DNA of 64,000 bases, from contig NZ_CP107853.1 in assembly GCF_036013525.1 (NCBI RefSeq), positions 6,572,001 to 6,636,000 on the forward strand, written 5' to 3'. Shown here one piece after another: positions 8,216 to 17,200 of this stretch; within the stretch, counting starts at the first letter, position 1, and every line of letters starts with the position of its first letter. Source of the DNA: Nonomuraea sp. NBC_00507. GTDB lineage: Bacteria > Actinomycetota > Actinomycetes > Streptosporangiales > Streptosporangiaceae. The notes under the pieces were generated by a model, which saw nothing but the letters and a program-made list of their open reading frames with translations, was not told the DNA's origin and made no database searches. The translations under genes and the position numbers were made by a program.

Positions 8216-8923
8216 ATGGAGCACATCGCCCGAGACGCCGACATCGCGCCCGTCGCCGCGCTCATCGCGGATCCGACCCGGGCGGCCATCCTGACAGCCC
8301 TGCTCGACGGGCGGGCGCTGGCGGCCGGCGAGCTGGCCAGAGTGGCGGGCGTGAGCGCGGCCACCGCCAGCGCGCACCTGGCCAGGCTGCTCGACGGCCG
8401 GCTGGTGGACGTCGTGCGCCAGGGCCGGCACCGCTACTACCGGCTGGCCGGGCACGAGGTGGCCGAGGTGCTGGAGGTGCTGGCCAGGATCAGCGCTCGC
8501 CCGCCCGTGCGCTCCCTGCGCCAGTCCCGGCAGGCCAGGATGCTGGAGGAGGCCCGCACCTGCTACGACCACCTCGCGGGCCGCGCCGGGGTGGGACTGC
8601 TCGACGGGCTCAGGGAGGGCGGCTACTACGCGGCGCACGACCTGACCGGCGCGGGCGAGCGGCTGCTCGCCGGGCTCGGCGTGGACGTGGCGGGCGCGCG
8701 GGGCTCGCGCCGGAGGTTCGCGCCCGAGTGCCTGGACTGGACCGAGCGCAGGTCCCACCTGGGCGGGGCACTGGGGGCGGCGGTCACCGAGGCGCTGTTC
8801 GACCGCGGCTGGTTCCGGCGCGGCAGCGTGCCCAGGGCAGTGATCGTCACCGATGAGGGCAGGGAGGGGCTGTCGGCATTGCTCCCAAGTAAGGAGCTAA
8901 CATCGCATACGCCGGTTACCTAG
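8216..8923 (+). CDS. ArsR/SmtB-like winged-helix transcriptional regulator
   Basis: A 235-residue protein. Residues 10 to 85 form an ArsR-type winged helix (IADPTRAAILTALLDG, then AGELARVAGVSAATASAHLARL and a GRHRYYRLA wing). The 130-residue C-terminal half contains Cys in ARTCYDHLAGR and PECLDWTERR and is characteristic of a long ArsR-like actinobacterial subgroup of unknown ligand. It ends 19 bp before hutH on the same strand, so it may be cotranscribed with that gene or regulate it. Confidence 0.85.
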   Translation: MEHIARDADIAPVAALIADPTRAAILTALLDGRALAAGELARVAGVSAATASAHLARLLDGRLVDVVRQGRHRYYRLAGHEVAEVLEVLARISARPPVRSLRQSRQARMLEEARTCYDHLAGRAGVGLLDGLREGGYYAAHDLTGAGERLLAGLGVDVAGARGSRRRFAPECLDWTERRSHLGGALGAAVTEALFDRGWFRRGSVPRAVIVTDEGREGLSALLPSKELTSHTPVT

Positions 8924-8942
8924 CAAGTGAGAGAGACCCACC

Positions 8943-10493
8943 ATGCGCGACAACGGAGTCGTGAACGTCGGCCCGGAACCCCTGACTTTCCATGACGTGA
9001 TCGAGGTGGCCCGGCACGGGGCCGCCGTCCGGCTCACCGACGACGCGGTGGCCGCCATGTCGGCCGCCCGCCAGCGGGTGGACGAGCTGGCCGAGAGCCC
9101 GGTGCCCGCGTACGGCATCTCGACCGGGTTCGGGGCGCTCGCCACCCGCCACATCGACCCGGCGCTGCGCACCCAGCTCCAGCGCTCCCTCGTCCGCTCC
9201 CACGCGGCCGGCAGCGGCCCCGAGGTGGAGACCGAGGTCGTGCGCGCGCTCATGCTGCTGCGCCTGCGCACGCTCGCCTCGGGCCACACCGGCATCAGGC
9301 CCACCACCGCCAAGACCCTGGCCGCGCTGCTCAGCGCCGGGATCACGCCGATCGTGCACGAGTACGGCAGCCTCGGCTGCTCAGGCGACCTGGCGCCGCT
9401 GGCGCACGTGGCGCTCACGTTGATGGGCGAGGGCGTCGTACGGGACAAATCCGGAAATATGCTGCCCGCCGCCGAGGCGCTCAAGCAGGCCCACATCGAG
9501 CCTGTCGAACTGGCCGCCAAGGAGGGCCTGGCGCTCATCAACGGCACGGACGGCATGCTCGGCATGCTCGTCCTCGCCATCGAGGACCTCACCAGGCTCG
9601 TCAGGACCGCCGACGTGAGCGCCGCGATGAGCGTGGAGGCGCTGCTGGGCACCGACCGGGTGTTCATGCCGGAGCTGCAGGCGCTGCGCCCGCACCCGGG
9701 GCAGGCGCGCGCCGCCGCCAACATGATGAAGATCCTCAAGGACTCCGGCGTCATGGCCAGCCACCGCGACCCGGAGGCGTGCACCCGCGTCCAGGACGCC
9801 TACTCGCTGCGCTGCGCCCCCCAGGTCGCCGGGGCCGCCCGCGACACGATCGCGCACGCGGCGACCGTGGCCGGGTGGGAGCTGGCCAGCGCCGTCGACA
9901 ACCCGGCCGTGCTGGCCGACGGCCGCGTGGAGTCCAACGGCAACTTCCACGGCGCGCCGGTCGCCTACGTCCTGGACTTCCTGGCCGTCGTGGCCGCCGA
10001 CCTGGCCTCGATGTCGGAGCGCCGTACCGACCGGTTCCTGGACGTGGCGCGCAACCACGGGCTGCCCGCGTTCCTGGCCCACGACCCGGGCGTGGACTCC
10101 GGGCACATGATCGCCCAGTACACCCAGGCCGCGATCGTCTCCGAGCTGAAGCGGCTGGCGGTGCCCGCCAGTGTGGACTCGATCCCCAGCTCGGCCATGC
10201 AGGAGGACCACGTGTCCATGGGCTGGTCGGCCGCGCGCAAGCTGCGCAGGTCGATCGACGGCCTGACCCGGGTGCTGGCCGTCGAGGTCCTCACCGCCGC
10301 CCGCGCGCTCGACCTGCGGGCCCCGCTGGAGCCCGCGCCCGCTACGGCGGCCGTGGTCAAGGCGCTGCGCGAGACCGTGCCCGCCCCGGGGCCCGACCGC
10401 TTCCTGGCGCCGGAGATCGACTGCGCGGTGCGCCTGGTGGCCGACGGGGGAGTGGTGGCCGCCGCCGAGTCGGTCACCGGCCCTCTGGAGTGA
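8943..10493 (+). CDS. hutH: Histidine ammonia-lyase (aromatic amino acid lyase family)
   Basis: A 516-residue enzyme that eliminates ammonia from L-histidine to give urocanate. Family signatures are YGISTGFGALATRHI, the MIO segment LGCSGDLAPLAHVAL, LALINGTDGM, QDAYSLRCAPQV and NGNFHGAPVAY. The MIO triad is Cys-Ser-Gly rather than Ala-Ser-Gly. The start at ATG 8943 has GAGAGAG upstream. No other hut genes are adjacent. Its 3' end overlaps by 20 bp the convergent dehydrogenase-RidA gene. Tyrosine or phenylalanine activity cannot be excluded, but HAL is most likely from length and motifs. Confidence 0.9.
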   Translation: MRDNGVVNVGPEPLTFHDVIEVARHGAAVRLTDDAVAAMSAARQRVDELAESPVPAYGISTGFGALATRHIDPALRTQLQRSLVRSHAAGSGPEVETEVVRALMLLRLRTLASGHTGIRPTTAKTLAALLSAGITPIVHEYGSLGCSGDLAPLAHVALTLMGEGVVRDKSGNMLPAAEALKQAHIEPVELAAKEGLALINGTDGMLGMLVLAIEDLTRLVRTADVSAAMSVEALLGTDRVFMPELQALRPHPGQARAAANMMKILKDSGVMASHRDPEACTRVQDAYSLRCAPQVAGAARDTIAHAATVAGWELASAVDNPAVLADGRVESNGNFHGAPVAYVLDFLAVVAADLASMSERRTDRFLDVARNHGLPAFLAHDPGVDSGHMIAQYTQAAIVSELKRLAVPASVDSIPSSAMQEDHVSMGWSAARKLRRSIDGLTRVLAVEVLTAARALDLRAPLEPAPATAAVVKALRETVPAPGPDRFLAPEIDCAVRLVADGGVVAAAESVTGPLE

Positions 10494-11658
10494 GCGCCAC
10501 GATCAGGTCCACCTCCAGCAGCAACCCCGGCATGAACAGCTTCGACACCTCCACGGTGGTGCTGGCCGGGGGAGTGCCGGTGATGTACCTGCGGCGCACC
10601 GCCCCGTATTCGGCTCGGGCGTCCATGTCCGTGAGGTAGGTCCTGATGAACGCGATGTCCTCGAACGTGGCGCCCTGATCGGCGAGGATGCGCGCGATGA
10701 CCTCGAAGACGTGCTCGGCCTGGGCCGCCATCGAGCCCTCGCCGACCACCTTCCCGCTCTCGTCGAAGGCCGCCACGCCGGAGACGTAGAGCGTGTCGCC
10801 GGCGCGGACGGCGTGCGAGTACATGCCGTTCGTCGCCGGGATCGCCGGCACGGTGACCGGCACGGCACGCGGGGCGCGCCCGCCTCCCACGTGCTCCACG
10901 ATGGCGGTCAGGTCCCGGTCACCGAACCCGGCCGCCCTCGCCTCCTGCAGCCGCTTGCGTGCCGCCGTGGCCAGCGACCCGCCCTCCCAGGCCCCCAGCT
11001 CCAGATCCTTGGCCGCGTGCGCCAGCGAGTAGCGGGTCTGCTCGGCCGGCACGCGTAGCCGCTCGGCCAGCACGCCCAGCGGGGTGCCCGACAACACCTC
11101 GATCAGCGCCTCGCGGTCCACGCCGTGCGCCTGGCCGTAGGCGTACGTCTCGGCCAGCAGCACCTGCGCGGGCACGATCGCGCTCATCACGGCGATCTTC
11201 ATGGCCGCGCCCGCCCCCAGCGGCCCCAGCTCCCGCACGGTCCCGAGCGCCGACAACACCCCCCGGCAGCCCGAAAGTTCGCCACCGGCGAGCACGGTCA
11301 GCGTGCCGTCGGCGGCGGGGCCGACGCTGCCCAGCACCGGCGCGTCCACCAGGTTGATCGAGGAGGGCAGCAACGCACGCAACGCGCGCACCGCCTCCGG
11401 GCCGATCGTGGACATCTCGACCACCGTCGCGCCGGGCCGCAGCCCCGGCAGCGCCGCCGCCAGCACCTCGCGTACCGCGGCCGGGTCGCTGAGCATGGTG
11501 ATGACCAGATCCGCGTCCTCCACGGCCGCCGCCGCGGAGATGCCGGTCCCGCGGCGCCACGTCGTCACCTTGTGCCCGGCCGCCAGGAGCCGCCGGGCCA
11601 TCGGGACGCCCATGCGTCCCTGTCCGAGAAAAGCAATCTGTCCGAGAAAAGTCGCCAT
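10474..11658 (-). CDS. Fusion: beta-hydroxyacid dehydrogenase domain + RidA (YjgF) domain
   Basis: A 394-residue protein from ATG 11658 (a GTG at 11694 would add 12 residues). The N-terminal 270 residues are a 6-phosphogluconate-dehydrogenase-like NAD(P) enzyme: IAFLGQGRMGVPMARRLL, VEMSTIGPEA, LVDAPVLGSVG and AAMKIAVMSA, where Lys is the expected catalytic residue. The last 120 residues are a RidA/YjgF domain (MYSHAVRAGDTLYVSGVAAFDESGKVV and VEVSKLFMPGLLLEVDLIV). RidA proteins hydrolyse reactive imines or enamines, so the fusion suggests an imine-type product handled in one chain. A 14-bp direct repeat (CTGTCCGAGAAAAG) at the start encodes FLGQIAFLGQ. It is divergent from a LysR regulator. 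Confidence 0.85.
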   Translation of the reverse strand: MATFLGQIAFLGQGRMGVPMARRLLAAGHKVTTWRRGTGISAAAAVEDADLVITMLSDPAAVREVLAAALPGLRPGATVVEMSTIGPEAVRALRALLPSSINLVDAPVLGSVGPAADGTLTVLAGGELSGCRGVLSALGTVRELGPLGAGAAMKIAVMSAIVPAQVLLAETYAYGQAHGVDREALIEVLSGTPLGVLAERLRVPAEQTRYSLAHAAKDLELGAWEGGSLATAARKRLQEARAAGFGDRDLTAIVEHVGGGRAPRAVPVTVPAIPATNGMYSHAVRAGDTLYVSGVAAFDESGKVVGEGSMAAQAEHVFEVIARILADQGATFEDIAFIRTYLTDMDARAEYGAVRRRYITGTPPASTTVEVSKLFMPGLLLEVDLIVALTPEGR

Positions 11659-11715
11659 GGGGAAAGTACACCTGGATGCGAGGCATTCCACCACCGACTA
11701 GATTGCATACCAGCC

Positions 11716-12666
11716 ATGCCTGATGAGAATGCCTTCGACACCGCGGCGCTCCGCCTCCTCGACGAGGTGGCGCGGAACGGGTCGTTCACCGCCGCCGCCG
11801 AGCTGCTCGGATACACCCAGTCGGCGGTCTCCCGCCGGGTCGCCGCGCTCGAACGCGCCGCGGGCGGGCCGCTCTTCGAGCGCCTGGCCCGCGGGGTACG
11901 CCTGACGCCCGCCGGCGCCGCCCTGCACCGCCACGCCGTCGCCGTGCTGGACCGCCTCGACCGCGCGGGCGAGGAGCTGGCCGCCATCCACGGCGGGCGG
12001 GGCGGGACACTGCGCGTCGGCGCGTTCGCCACCGCCAACGTGGACCTCGTCCCCAGCACCTTGAAACGCTTCGCCGCCCGGCGTCCCGATGTCGAGCTGC
12101 GCCTGACCGAGGGCCTCACCGCGCGGCTGATGGACCGGCTCAGAGAGGGGGCGCTGGACGTGGCCGTGATCAGCGACTACCCGGCCGGGCTGCCCGCAGG
12201 TCCGCCCCGCCCCGTGCCGCTGCTCGAGGACCGCCTGTTCGTGGCGCTGCCCGCCGGCCACCGGCTGGCCGCCGAGGACGAGGTGGATCTGCGGGACCTG
12301 GCCGGCGAGACCTGGATCGAGGCGGCCCCGCGCGGCCAGCCCACGCTGCTGGTCACCGCGTGCGCGGCCGCCGGGTTCACCCCACGCAGCGGGCTGCGGG
12401 TGGCGGAATGGATGGGCAAGTTCGCCTTCGTGGCTTCCGGGCTCGGGGTGACGCTCGTGCCGGAGCTGGCGGCGCGGGCCGTACCCGCCGATCTGGTGCT
12501 GCGGCCGCTGCGCGGGACGGCGCCGGTGCGGAAGGTGTACGCGGCCCTGCCCGGCGAGCCACTGCCCGCGGCGCTGGAGCTCGTCGAATTGCTGGGACAA
12601 TGGGGGGCGTGTACGACGGCTTTGCCTACCTCGGTCACACCCTCGCCACCGGTCTGCGGGACGTGA
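11716..12666 (+). CDS. LysR-family transcriptional regulator
   Basis: A 316-residue protein. The LysR winged helix covers residues 6 to 65 (LRLLDEVARNGSFTAAAELLGYTQSAVSRRVAALE and GPLFERLARGVRLTPAG), and the periplasmic-binding-like effector domain begins at GGTLRVGAF. LysR proteins usually control the divergent neighbour, here the dehydrogenase-RidA fusion, through the 57-bp gap that contains both starts. The 3' end overlaps the next gene, pabB, by 67 bp in another phase, so the last 22 residues are double-coded. Confidence 0.92.
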   Translation: MPDENAFDTAALRLLDEVARNGSFTAAAELLGYTQSAVSRRVAALERAAGGPLFERLARGVRLTPAGAALHRHAVAVLDRLDRAGEELAAIHGGRGGTLRVGAFATANVDLVPSTLKRFAARRPDVELRLTEGLTARLMDRLREGALDVAVISDYPAGLPAGPPRPVPLLEDRLFVALPAGHRLAAEDEVDLRDLAGETWIEAAPRGQPTLLVTACAAAGFTPRSGLRVAEWMGKFAFVASGLGVTLVPELAARAVPADLVLRPLRGTAPVRKVYAALPGEPLPAALELVELLGQWGACTTALPTSVTPSPPVCGT

Positions 12667-13619
12667 CCTCCGATCTTGGCGCGCTCGACGGCGAGGGCTG
12701 GTGGGCGGTTGTCGTCGACTACGAGGGCAAGGTGACGTGCGCCCGGTTCGACCAGGTCCGCCAGGCGCCCCTGCCCCGGCCGGCCGCCCCTTGGCACGGG
12801 CCGCACCCCGGCGAGTGGCGCAGCTCGCTCGACCGGACCGCGTACGAGCGTGGTGTGCGGGCCATCCGCGACTACATCGAGCAGGGCGAGGTCTACCAGG
12901 CCAACCTGTGCCGGATCCTGACCGCGCCCGTCCCGCCTGACGCCGACCCGCTCGCCCTGGCCGCGAGGCTCGCCACCGGAAACCCGGCACCCTACGGCGG
13001 CGTGATCCAGGTGCCCGGGCTCAGCGTGGTGTCGGCCTCGCCCGAGCTCTACCTGTCGCGCGACGGCGACGTCGTGGAGTCCCGGCCGATCAAGGGCACC
13101 GGCGCGACCGCCGGCGACCTGCTCGACAAGGACTACGCGGAAAACGTCATGATCGTCGACCTCGTCCGCAACGACCTGGGCAGGGTCGCGGCCGTCGGCT
13201 CCGTCGAGGTGCCGTCGCTGTGCGCGGTCGAGGCGCACCCCGGCCTGGTCCACCTCGTCTCCACCGTGCGCGCCCGGCTGGCGCCGGGGATGGGATGGCC
13301 GGAGCTGTTCGCGGCGACGTTCCCGCCCGGGTCCGTCACCGGCGCGCCCAAGTCATCGGCGCTGCGGATCATCAATGAGCTCGAACCAGCCCCCCGCGGG
13401 CCGTACTGTGGGGCTCTGGGCTGGGTCGACGCCGACCAGGGCAAGGCGGCGCTGGCCGTCGGCATCAGAACCTTCTGGATCTCGGACGGTCAAGGGGAGA
13501 TCCGGTTCGGCACGGGAGCGGGCATAACCTGGGGCAGCGACCCCACACGCGAATGGCTCGAGACCGAGCTCAAAGCAGCCAGGCTCATCGCACTGGCGTC
13601 CACAGGAGGAAATGTATGA
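12600..13619 (+). CDS. pabB: Aminodeoxychorismate synthase component I / chorismate-binding enzyme
   Basis: A 339-residue enzyme from ATG 12600 (GTG 12609 is possible). Chorismate-binding motifs are complete: GEVYQANLCR, ESRPIKGTGA, NVMIVDLVRNDLGRV, TFPPGSVTGAPK and AALAVGIRTF. With glutamine-derived ammonia it makes 4-amino-4-deoxychorismate for folate or a specialised pathway. The start lies inside the lysR 3' end, and its stop overlaps the pabC start (ATGA), so pabBC are translationally coupled. The amidotransferase pabA is not nearby. It is shorter than typical PabB because the non-catalytic N-terminal domain is reduced. Confidence 0.88.
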   Translation: MGGVYDGFAYLGHTLATGLRDVTSDLGALDGEGWWAVVVDYEGKVTCARFDQVRQAPLPRPAAPWHGPHPGEWRSSLDRTAYERGVRAIRDYIEQGEVYQANLCRILTAPVPPDADPLALAARLATGNPAPYGGVIQVPGLSVVSASPELYLSRDGDVVESRPIKGTGATAGDLLDKDYAENVMIVDLVRNDLGRVAAVGSVEVPSLCAVEAHPGLVHLVSTVRARLAPGMGWPELFAATFPPGSVTGAPKSSALRIINELEPAPRGPYCGALGWVDADQGKAALAVGIRTFWISDGQGEIRFGTGAGITWGSDPTREWLETELKAARLIALASTGGNV

Positions 13620-14446
13620 ACATCCCTGTCTGGGTCAACGGGGAGCTGATCGACCCCGCACGTGCCACCGTCTCGGTGTTCGACCACGGGCTGATGGTCG
13701 GCGACGGCGTCTTCGAGACCATCAAGATCGTGAACGGGAAGTCGTTCGCCCTCACCCGGCACCTCGACCGGCTCAAGCTCTCCGCCCAGCGCATGGACCT
13801 GCCCGAGCCCGACCTCGAGGCCATCGCCGACGGCGTGGCCAAGTGCGTGGCGGCCGCGCCCGCCTGGGAGTTGGGCCGCATCCGCGTCACCTACACCAGC
13901 GGCCCCGGCCCGCTCGGCTCCGACCGCGGCGACCAAGGCACCACCGCCATCGTCATCGTGGACGAGCAGAAGCCGTTCCCGGCCACGGCCAACGTCGCCG
14001 TCGTGCCGTGGCCGCGCAACGAGCGCGGCGCCCTGGCCGGCGTCAAGAGCACCTCCTACGGCGACAACGCCAAGGCACTGCTGCACGCCAAGAAGCGCGG
14101 CGGCGGCGAGGCGATCTTCGGCAACCTCGCGGGCAACCTGTGCGAGGGCACCGGCTCCAACATCTTCATCGTCCGCGACGGCCGCCTGCTCACCCCGACC
14201 CTGGAGTCCGGCTGCCTGGCCGGCGTCACCCGGGCGCTGGTGCTCGAATGGTGCGGCGGCGAGGAGGCCGACGTGCCGCTGTCGGCTCTCTACGAGGCCG
14301 AGGAGGCCTTCCTCACCTCCACCACCCGCGACGTCCAGCCGATCAAGCTGGTGGACGACACCGAGCTGCCGCTCGCCCCCGGCCCGATCACCACCAAGGC
14401 GATGCGGGTCTTCGCCGAGCGGTCCGCCGCCGATCTCGACCCCTGA
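13616..14446 (+). CDS. pabC: Aminodeoxychorismate lyase (PLP fold type IV)
   Basis: A 276-residue enzyme of the branched-chain aminotransferase/ADC-lyase fold. It has VFDHGLMVGDGVFETIKI and FALTRHLDRL near the N-terminus, the PLP lysine in GVKSTSYGDNAKAL, and EGTGSNIFIVRDGRLLTP. It would convert 4-amino-4-deoxychorismate to p-aminobenzoate and pyruvate. The start is set by the ATGA overlap and an AGGAGG within the end of pabB. An aminotransferase role is possible for this family, but the pabB partnership favours lyase. A strong terminator follows. Confidence 0.88.
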   Translation: MNIPVWVNGELIDPARATVSVFDHGLMVGDGVFETIKIVNGKSFALTRHLDRLKLSAQRMDLPEPDLEAIADGVAKCVAAAPAWELGRIRVTYTSGPGPLGSDRGDQGTTAIVIVDEQKPFPATANVAVVPWPRNERGALAGVKSTSYGDNAKALLHAKKRGGGEAIFGNLAGNLCEGTGSNIFIVRDGRLLTPTLESGCLAGVTRALVLEWCGGEEADVPLSALYEAEEAFLTSTTRDVQPIKLVDDTELPLAPGPITTKAMRVFAERSAADLDP

Positions 14447-14457
14447 TCCCGTCATCC

Positions 14458-14493
14458 GCGACGCGGCGGCCCGCCCCGGGACCGCCGCGTCGC
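14458..14493 (+). terminator. Terminator after pabC
   Basis: A perfect 12-bp stem (GCGACGCGGCGG and its complement) with a 12-nt loop starts 12 bp after the pabC stop. It is followed by TACATTTGATCTACATTT, the only T-rich stretch nearby. Confidence 0.75.
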
Positions 14494-14589
14494 TACATTT
14501 GATCTACATTTCCGCCGCCGGCCTCTGCGAAATCAACCGGCGGCGTTACGATTTCCGCAGAATCGCCTTCCGATCAACGGTGAGTGCAC

Positions 14590-15102
14590 ATGAGCGGGGA
14601 GGCCGGCGCGCCGCTGCCGCCCATTTCTGAAATGGGCGCGATCCTCACGGTCGAACGCGTGCTCGCCCGCACCCCGGCCCTCGCCGTCCGGCTGCCCATG
14701 ATCCAGGCGTACGCCACCGGCTGCCTGCTCAACCTCGACGTCGTGGCCCGCAACGCCACCGCGCCCCGCACCCTGGCGTTGCAGCTCGACTCGGCGTTCT
14801 CCGGCGAGGAGAGCACGTCGCTGCACGTCATGCTGCGTTATCCGGACGGCGTCGAAGTGGACTCCGGCAAGGACCACGACTGCGCGCCGCCGAGCCTTTC
14901 CTGGTTCCCCGGAGGAGTGCGCGGCGACGCGTCGTTCACTCTTTACCAGATGCCCCTGTGGCTGTTTCCCCTGCCGCCGCCCCAGGATTTCCTGCTGACC
15001 GTGGAATGGCCGTGGGCCGGCATCGCACCCGAGTACGTCTGGCTCGACGGCGCCGCCATCGCGGGGGCGGCGGCGCGGTCGACGCATGCGTGGCCTCTGT
15101 AG
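14590..15102 (+). CDS. Hypothetical protein, beta-rich
   Basis: A 170-residue protein from ATG 14590; an in-frame ATG at 14584 would add two residues. There are no membrane segments or signal peptide. It alternates hydrophobic strands (ALQLDSAFSGEESTSLHVMLRYPDG, FLLTVEWPWAG) with Pro-rich turns (LWLFPLPPPQDF), suggesting an all-beta sandwich. I do not recognise a family. It ends 5 bp before the convergent LVIVD gene, with no room for a separate terminator. Confidence 0.6.
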   Translation: MSGEAGAPLPPISEMGAILTVERVLARTPALAVRLPMIQAYATGCLLNLDVVARNATAPRTLALQLDSAFSGEESTSLHVMLRYPDGVEVDSGKDHDCAPPSLSWFPGGVRGDASFTLYQMPLWLFPLPPPQDFLLTVEWPWAGIAPEYVWLDGAAIAGAAARSTHAWPL

Positions 15103-15107
15103 GTGTG

Positions 15108-16505
15108 TCAGTAGCTCTTCTGGGTCTGGACGTTGAAGTCGTCCATCGTGACCTTCTCGGCCGGGTCGGTGAGCGGGTCGTCGATCTTCAGGACGTCCAG
15201 GCCCTGCGTGATGTCGCTGGAGTAGATGTAGCCGTTGTAGTAGTAAGCCGACCAGGAGCCGGCGATGACGCTGCCCTTGACCGGGCCGCGCTCGAAGTAG
15301 CCGATCTCCTTGGGGTTCGCCGAGTCGGTGAAGTCCCAGATCGACACGCCGCCCTGATACCACGCCTGCACCATGATGTCCTTGCCGGGCACCGGGATCA
15401 GCGAGCCGTTGTGCGCCACGCAGTTCTCCTCCCGCTGCTGCTCCCTCGGGATCTTGAAGTAGCCCCGCTTCTGCAGCTGGCCGTCCACCAGGTCGTAGAC
15501 GGCGTTGGCGCCCTTCGTGTTCGGCGTGTTGCGGTCGCACGTAGCCTGGCCGCCGCCGCCCAGCTCGTCGCTGAACACCACCTTCGTGCCGTCGTTGTTG
15601 AACGTCGCCGAGTGCCAGATCTGGAAGTTCTCCCTGTCGGTGAGCTGCTGCAGCACCTTCGGCTTGATCGGGTCGGAGATGTCGAGCAGCACGCCGTCGC
15701 CGAAACAGGCGGCCGCGGCCAGCTTCTTCTCCGGGTAGGCGGTGATGTCGTGGCAGCCGGAGGCGAACTCGGAGTGCTGGCGCTCAGGGAAGATATCCGG
15801 CTTCGCCACGATTTTTGCGGATTGAGGTGAGGCTAGCGGGACTTCTACGACCTGGATGAGCTCGTGCGGTGCGGGGCAGGTCTCCGAATCGGGTTCAGGG
15901 CCGGGGGAGGAGACGTACACGTACAGGCTGTCCTGGCCGGGCACCATCGTGTGGGTGTGCGAGCCGCACTCGGTCTGGACGGCGCCCACGTACTTCGGGC
16001 TCTTCTTGTCGCTGACGTCGAAGATCCGCAGGCCTTCCCAGGACGGGTCGTTCTGGCTCGCGTCGCACTCCGGGCCGCCGACCGGCTCGTCGATGGACAA
16101 GATCAGCAGATTGTCGTGAATCGTGACATCGTTCTGCTGGGCCGGGCAGGCCACCTGGCTCACGACCTGCGGCTTCGTGGGGTCGGTGATGTCGTAGATG
16201 GAGAAACCGCCGAAGTTCCCCACGTACGCGTAGTCGCCCTGGAAGGCCAGGTCGGTGTTGATGTCGTCGGCCCCGGTGAAGGGCGCGGTCTTCGGCACGT
16301 GGGCGACGTGCTTGACGTTGTCACTCGTCATGACACCGCCGCCGCCGGCCGTGCCGGAGACGGTGGCGGCTGGAGCGCTGGTCTCCTGCAGTGCGGTCGC
16401 GGATGGCGCGGGCGGCTCCTGCGACGCCAGCGGGCCGGCCGCGCACGCGGAGGCCAGCATTAACGCCGTACCCACCACCGCTCCGCGGAACTTTGCAGAG
16501 ATCAA
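15108..16505 (-). CDS. Secreted lipoprotein with LVIVD-type beta-propeller repeats
   Basis: A 465-residue protein. The N-terminal signal peptide ends in a lipobox-like LASACAAG, then a Ser/Thr/Ala-rich linker to about residue 60. The rest consists of repeats of the form DYAYVGNFGGFSIYDITDP, GLRIFDVSD.., GVLLDISDP and GGVSIWDFTD, the LVIVD repeat pattern that folds as a propeller. About seven Cys residues suggest disulphides outside the membrane. It is divergent from the DUF305 lipoprotein with under 40 bp between starts, so both exported proteins are probably controlled together. The ligand is unknown. Confidence 0.85.
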   Translation of the reverse strand: MISAKFRGAVVGTALMLASACAAGPLASQEPPAPSATALQETSAPAATVSGTAGGGGVMTSDNVKHVAHVPKTAPFTGADDINTDLAFQGDYAYVGNFGGFSIYDITDPTKPQVVSQVACPAQQNDVTIHDNLLILSIDEPVGGPECDASQNDPSWEGLRIFDVSDKKSPKYVGAVQTECGSHTHTMVPGQDSLYVYVSSPGPEPDSETCPAPHELIQVVEVPLASPQSAKIVAKPDIFPERQHSEFASGCHDITAYPEKKLAAAACFGDGVLLDISDPIKPKVLQQLTDRENFQIWHSATFNNDGTKVVFSDELGGGGQATCDRNTPNTKGANAVYDLVDGQLQKRGYFKIPREQQREENCVAHNGSLIPVPGKDIMVQAWYQGGVSIWDFTDSANPKEIGYFERGPVKGSVIAGSWSAYYYNGYIYSSDITQGLDVLKIDDPLTDPAEKVTMDDFNVQTQKSY

Positions 16506-16543
16506 CGCATATCCCCTTTGTCTCGTAGTTCAGTATGGAAGCT

Positions 16544-17200
16544 ATGTCAGCAGGTTCATGGCCGCGCACGGTGTTCGTCATAGTTATGGCGACTTTCGCC
16601 GTGGCTGCCTGCTCTCAGCAGCCCGTTCAGCACGTCGCGCCGGTTGGTACGGACGCGCCTGTCCTGGTGCCGGGGAGCCCCGGGGCCACGGCCCGTACGG
16701 CGATGCCGGGGGAGCGGATCGGGCAGCCGTCGAAGGCGGCCGTGGCCTCGGACGTGCGCTTCGCGGAGGCCATGATCCCCCACCACCGCCAGGCCCTGGA
16801 GATGACGTCCTTAGTGGACGACCGCACCACCACGCCGGCGATCCGCGCGTTCGCCCGCTCCATCACGACCGCCCAGACCCCGGAGATCAACGCCATGACC
16901 GGCTGGCTCGCCGAGCTGGGCCGTCAGGCGCCGGCCGGGCACGCGCACGAGCAGGCGGCGGGCTATGGGATGGCGACGACGCAGGAGCTCAACGCGCTGC
17001 GGGCCGCCCGAGGGGCCGCGTTCGACCGCCTGTTCCTTCAGCTGATGACCCGGCACCACGAGGGAGCGGTGAAGATGGCCGGCGAGGAGCTGGCCGGCGG
17101 GCGTGACCAGCGCATGCGGCTGCTGGCCAAGGACGTGTACTCGGGGCAGACCATCGAGATCGCCCGGATGAAGGAGGTCCTGAATTCCCTGCCGGCTTAG
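16544..17200 (+). CDS. DUF305 lipoprotein
   Basis: A 218-residue protein (ATG 16535 would add three residues). The signal peptide FVIVMATFAVAAC ends in a lipobox Cys near residue 24. It has the ferritin-like DUF305 fold with the two hallmark motifs AEAMIPHHRQALEM and QLMTRHHEGAVKM, the His pairs expected to face each other. DUF305 proteins are extracytoplasmic and often linked to copper or other metals; the metal here is unproven. It pairs divergently with the LVIVD lipoprotein. Five 20-bp repeats begin directly after its TAG stop. Confidence 0.88.
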   Translation: MSAGSWPRTVFVIVMATFAVAACSQQPVQHVAPVGTDAPVLVPGSPGATARTAMPGERIGQPSKAAVASDVRFAEAMIPHHRQALEMTSLVDDRTTTPAIRAFARSITTAQTPEINAMTGWLAELGRQAPAGHAHEQAAGYGMATTQELNALRAARGAAFDRLFLQLMTRHHEGAVKMAGEELAGGRDQRMRLLAKDVYSGQTIEIARMKEVLNSLPA

